DNA of 64,000 nucleotides from positions 248,001 through 312,000 of the forward strand of contig NZ_JANFDA010000002.1 of NCBI RefSeq assembly GCF_040493455.1, written 5' to 3'. Origin of the DNA: Microcosmobacter sp040493455 (lineage in GTDB: Bacteria > Bacteroidota > Bacteroidia > Flavobacteriales > Flavobacteriaceae). The notes below the pieces were generated by a model that was not told the DNA's origin, made no database searches, and saw nothing but the letters and a program-made list of their open reading frames with translations. Both the position numbers and the translations under genes were made by a program. Shown here piece after piece: positions 61,132 to 64,000 of this stretch (positions are counted from its first letter, which is position 1; every line of letters starts with the position of its first letter).

Positions 61132-62088
61132 TTATTCTATTACTTTATAATTTTCTTTTAGTGGTTCGTGTACTTTGCCGAGTAATTTTCCGGACCAATC
61201 AGTCCATTTATACTTCTTAGCAAATATGAACAGTAAAATAGGAAAAATTATGAAGACTGGCACTATAATTTCCATGAATCCTATCTCTGTAGGATCAGAA
61301 AAGTCTTTGTATAATGAATGCGTTTGGAATGCTGTCCAATCTGCAGTGACTAACAATGCTGTAAACAAGTTATTTGCCGCATGAAAACCTAGTGCTAGTT
61401 CTAAGCCTTCGTCCATTAATGTGATAATTCCCAAAAACAATCCTGTACCTATGTAATAAATCATAATCGCTGGTCCTAGTTGTTCAACTTCAGGATTAGC
61501 GATGTGCAATAACCCAAAAACAGCAGAAGTGAATAGAAGAGGAACCCATTTATTCTTTACCAAAGCACCTATGCCCTGCATTAGATATCCTCTAAATAAA
61601 TATTCTTCAAAACTCGTTTGCAATGGAATCATTACAATAGCAATTACGACAAGAATTATAAATGGCACAAGATTAAAGTTCCATTGATAAGCTTCAGGAT
61701 TACCAAGAATGTCAATAAGCATTAGCCCTGTAGATACTACACCCCAAAAAATAAATGCGAACCAAACACGCTTCCAATCTATCTTTTCTCTTGCTGTTGT
61801 CAAATGAGTAAGTGACTGCCTGTGTAGAAACTTTGCTACCATTATAACGCCCACTAAACCAGCAGCAAATGATAATAACATTAAAAATAGATTTAGATTG
61901 GGTTCTAATAGTGTCATCATTGTTGTCTCATCTAGACTGAAAAGATTCATGTCTTGTTTATTCGCTTCAACAAAAACTGCCGCAGTAAAAGGAATTTGAC
62001 CTACTACTACTGCTGTAATTATTAAAATTACACCTATCAAATAACGCCACCAATCGTGTAACACATTAAACACTTGTGCTATATACAT
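61132..62088 (-). CDS. CPBP family intramembrane glutamic endopeptidase
   Basis: A 318-residue polytopic protein with about eight helices and the CPBP/Abi motifs: SFEEYLFRGYLMQGIGAL (EExxxR), VFGLLHIANPEVEQLG (FxxxH) and LGFHAANNLFTALLV (HxxxN). The family includes Rce1-like CAAX proteases. It is only 3 bp from menE and 1 bp from menC, so it is embedded in the menaquinone operon. A role in quinone metabolism is not established. Confidence 0.93.
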   Translation of the reverse strand: MYIAQVFNVLHDWWRYLIGVILIITAVVVGQIPFTAAVFVEANKQDMNLFSLDETTMMTLLEPNLNLFLMLLSFAAGLVGVIMVAKFLHRQSLTHLTTAREKIDWKRVWFAFIFWGVVSTGLMLIDILGNPEAYQWNFNLVPFIILVVIAIVMIPLQTSFEEYLFRGYLMQGIGALVKNKWVPLLFTSAVFGLLHIANPEVEQLGPAIMIYYIGTGLFLGIITLMDEGLELALGFHAANNLFTALLVTADWTAFQTHSLYKDFSDPTEIGFMEIIVPVFIIFPILLFIFAKKYKWTDWSGKLLGKVHEPLKENYKVIE

Positions 62089-62089
62089 C

Positions 62090-63139
62090 TTATAAATTTT
62101 GAGTTAACAATTCTATATTCCAAGTCATGGACTTATCATATTGCAATGTACCATTTTTTACTTTCAAAGGCGAATCAAAGTTATTAGTAAACAAACTTCC
62201 TGTTCCTAAGCCTTGCGGCATTTTACTGTCTAAAGTATAGGTCCACTGTGCTATTGCATTGAGTCCTATATTACTCTCTAGAGCACTAGTGATCCACCAA
62301 CCTATATTTAGTTGTTCAGCTAAGCTGATCCATTCATTACTTCCTTTAAATCCACCAACCAAACTAGGTTTCAAAATGATATATTGCGGTTTGATGATTT
62401 GTAGCAATTCCTGCTTTTTTGTTACATCAAAAACACCAATTAATTCTTCATCTAAAGCAATTGGTAAAGGGGTTTGTTCACATAGCTTAGCCATGGCTAC
62501 AAACTGTCCTTGCTTTATGGGTTGTTCTATAGAATGAAGCTTGAATTCTGATAATCTTTCAAGTTTACGCAATGCATCATCTGGACTAAATGCGCCATTG
62601 GCATCGACACGCAATTCTATATCTGATGGTGAAAATTCTTTTCTGATTGACTTCAGCAAGCTCAATTCGGTTTCAAAATCGATAGCTCCTATCTTCATTT
62701 TTATACAAGAAAAACCCGCTTCAATCTTTTGTTTAATCTGCGTTTTCATGAAACTTTCATCTCCCATCCAAATCAATCCATTAATTGGAATACTAGCTTC
62801 TCCTCTGGTAAAGTTTGAAGGGAATAAATCAAATTCGGTTGCTCCTTCAAGAGATTTAAAAGCTATTTCCAAACCAAACTGAATACTTGGAAACTCGGTT
62901 AATTCGCCCAAAAGTGTATTCAAACCAAGATCTATATGCTTACATACCCATTTTAGTTTGTCTTCATAATCTGGTCTATCATCAAAGCTGAGGCCACGCA
63001 AAATTCCGCATTCGCCAATACCTCTCTTGCCATTAGCGTCAAGAATAATAAACCATGTTTCTTTAGTGGTCATAACTCCTCTAGAAGTACCGCTAGGTCG
63101 CTTAAAGTCGAGAATATACTTGTGATAAGTCGCTGTCAT
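62090..63139 (-). CDS. menC: o-Succinylbenzoate synthase (enolase superfamily)
   Basis: A 349-residue enolase-superfamily enzyme that dehydrates SHCHC to o-succinylbenzoate. The acid/base lysine lies in FSCIKMKIGA (KxK), the metal ligands in LRVDANGAFSPDDALRKLE (Asp), HSIEQPIKQG (Glu) and LDEELIGV (Asp/Glu), with a second lysine in IILKPSLVGGF. It is the first gene of the menC - CPBP - menE run. Dipeptide epimerases share this fold, but the operon supports MenC. Confidence 0.9.
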   Translation of the reverse strand: MTATYHKYILDFKRPSGTSRGVMTTKETWFIILDANGKRGIGECGILRGLSFDDRPDYEDKLKWVCKHIDLGLNTLLGELTEFPSIQFGLEIAFKSLEGATEFDLFPSNFTRGEASIPINGLIWMGDESFMKTQIKQKIEAGFSCIKMKIGAIDFETELSLLKSIRKEFSPSDIELRVDANGAFSPDDALRKLERLSEFKLHSIEQPIKQGQFVAMAKLCEQTPLPIALDEELIGVFDVTKKQELLQIIKPQYIILKPSLVGGFKGSNEWISLAEQLNIGWWITSALESNIGLNAIAQWTYTLDSKMPQGLGTGSLFTNNFDSPLKVKNGTLQYDKSMTWNIELLTQNL

Positions 63140-63195
63140 TAGAATTTCAAAAATAACAATACTATTCGTATTTTAGGAGCTTTAAAGTTGCAAAG

Positions 63196-64000
63196 ATGCA
63201 AGACCCTGAGTTTCCTAATATTATTCTTTTTGCTATTCCATTTTTTATCATTTCTATGATCTTGGAATTGTATGTCACTACTCGTGAGCAACTAAAGCAT
63301 GTCAAAGGATATGAGCCTAAAGATGCTTTTGCGTCTATCGCCATGGGATTGGGGAATGTATTTTTAGGGTTTTTTAGTAAGGTTGTTGTGCTGTGGGCAT
63401 TTATGTTGATTTATGAAAACTTTAGGCTGTTTACAATTCCTATTGCTTGGTGGAGCTTTATTTTAATCTTTTTTGCTGACGATATTTCATACTATTGGTT
63501 TCATCGTATCTCGCACGAATGTCGTTTATTTTGGGCTTCGCATGTAGTACATCACTCTTCTCAGCATTATAATCTTAGTACTGCATTGAGGCAAACATGG
63601 TCTGGTGGGTTTTACAGTTTTATATTCTGGCTATGGCTACCACTTATTGGTTTTCACCCAGGAATGATTATGCTACAGATGTCTATTAGTTTGCTCTATC
63701 AATTTTGGATACATACTGAAGCTATTGACAAAATGCCTAAGTGGTTTGAAGCTGTTATGAATACGCCTTCTCATCATCGTGTTCACCATGGTAGCAACCC
63801 GTTATATCTTGATAGAAATCATGCTGGCATCCTTATTATCTGGGATAAATTATTTGGAACCTTCCAACCAGAAATTAAAGAAGAAAAAGTTGTCTATGGT
63901 TTAGTGAAGAACATAAACACCTATAATCCTGTAAAGATTGCTTTTATTGAATGGGTGAACATGTTTAGAGATTCGTTTACAGGCAAAAAATCTTTCAAAA
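63196..64000 (+). CDS. Sterol desaturase/fatty acid hydroxylase family protein (3' truncated by window edge)
   Basis: The ATG at 63196 opens a frame that stays open for 268 codons to the window end. It has several hydrophobic segments and the di-iron histidine clusters of the family: HRISHE, HVVHHSSQHYN and HHRVHHGSNPLYLD. These membrane enzymes hydroxylate or desaturate lipids, carotenoids or sterols, and the substrate here is open. It is divergent from menC with a 56-bp gap. The short minus-strand frame inside it is a shadow. Confidence 0.9.
   Translation, partial: MQDPEFPNIILFAIPFFIISMILELYVTTREQLKHVKGYEPKDAFASIAMGLGNVFLGFFSKVVVLWAFMLIYENFRLFTIPIAWWSFILIFFADDISYYWFHRISHECRLFWASHVVHHSSQHYNLSTALRQTWSGGFYSFIFWLWLPLIGFHPGMIMLQMSISLLYQFWIHTEAIDKMPKWFEAVMNTPSHHRVHHGSNPLYLDRNHAGILIIWDKLFGTFQPEIKEEKVVYGLVKNINTYNPVKIAFIEWVNMFRDSFTGKKSFK

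Noticed and set aside
1..64000. CRISPR arrays, prophage or insertion sequences
   Set aside because: No regularly spaced repeats, cas, integrase, transposase or phage structural genes are visible anywhere in the window.

Overview
The window is a 64 kb piece of a low-GC Bacteroidetes chromosome, most likely a marine member of the Flavobacteriaceae. This rests on the gliding-motility gene gldI, SusC-like plug domains, flavobacterial families (DUF4350/MoxR/DUF58, DUF4199, DUF5683, DUF3810), promoters of the TTTG / TAnnTTTG type, and tight gene packing with 1-20 bp overlaps. I see no rRNA, prophage, insertion sequence, integron or CRISPR array. Most of the window is core chromosome, and no gap without a gene exceeds about 300 bases.

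Layout. 1-3 kb: the end of a DUF4350 - MoxR ATPase - DUF58 operon. 3-4.9 kb (minus): an NTF2-like protein, an MGMT-like protein without the catalytic Cys, a DUF4199 membrane protein and a membrane-tethered LuxR-type regulator, with a 19-bp direct repeat between the last two. 5.1-8.5 kb: a Big2+DM13 lipoprotein with an outer-membrane protein, tRNA-Pro(TGG), and a PQQ-type dehydrogenase overlapping a cytochrome c lipoprotein. 8.5-13.6 kb: uridine kinase, an FtsB/DivIC-like protein and the two methylmalonyl-CoA mutase subunits with a lipoprotein gene between them. 14-19.6 kb: two secreted proteins of unknown function and an M16 peptidase; the pair is bracketed by two related copies of a terminator plus peptidase-tail sequence. 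19.7-26 kb: a dienoyl-CoA-reductase-like SDR, parA, parB, DUF5683, dapB, a relic of a four-helix-bundle gene, lepB and wbqC. 26-32.6 kb (minus): TPR protein, ribH, two small membrane proteins, mutL, two rhomboid proteases and an EEP-family protein. 32.7-35.5 kb: recF, lipoprotein, DUF721, CIA30 and a membrane protein. 35.5-45.8 kb: ndk, the DHH phosphoesterase - gldI - cyclophilin/FKBP fusion operon, pepD, DUF3810 and two large amidohydrolase-family proteins. 46-54.4 kb: clpB with an unusual upstream region, a TetR-thioesterase pair sharing one palindromic operator, TraB/GumN, an acyl-CoA carboxylase beta subunit, an MFS transporter and DoxX. 54.4-60 kb (minus): four exported proteins that shuffle von Willebrand A, carboxypeptidase-regulatory-like and TonB-plug domains without any beta-barrel. 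60-64 kb: menE, a CPBP protease and menC, then a truncated sterol-desaturase family gene.

The most interesting locus is 54450-59972. SusC-type plug domains occur there in three neighbouring genes, each without a transporter barrel, combined with intact or degenerate vWA domains in different orders. It looks like a duplicated, reassorted envelope module. Other notable signals are the paired TetR operators, palindromes plus a sigma-54-like element upstream of clpB, the direct repeat at 4398/4435, and the duplicated intergenic segment at 14.0 and 16.8 kb. All calls come from reading the sequence; no database search was run.
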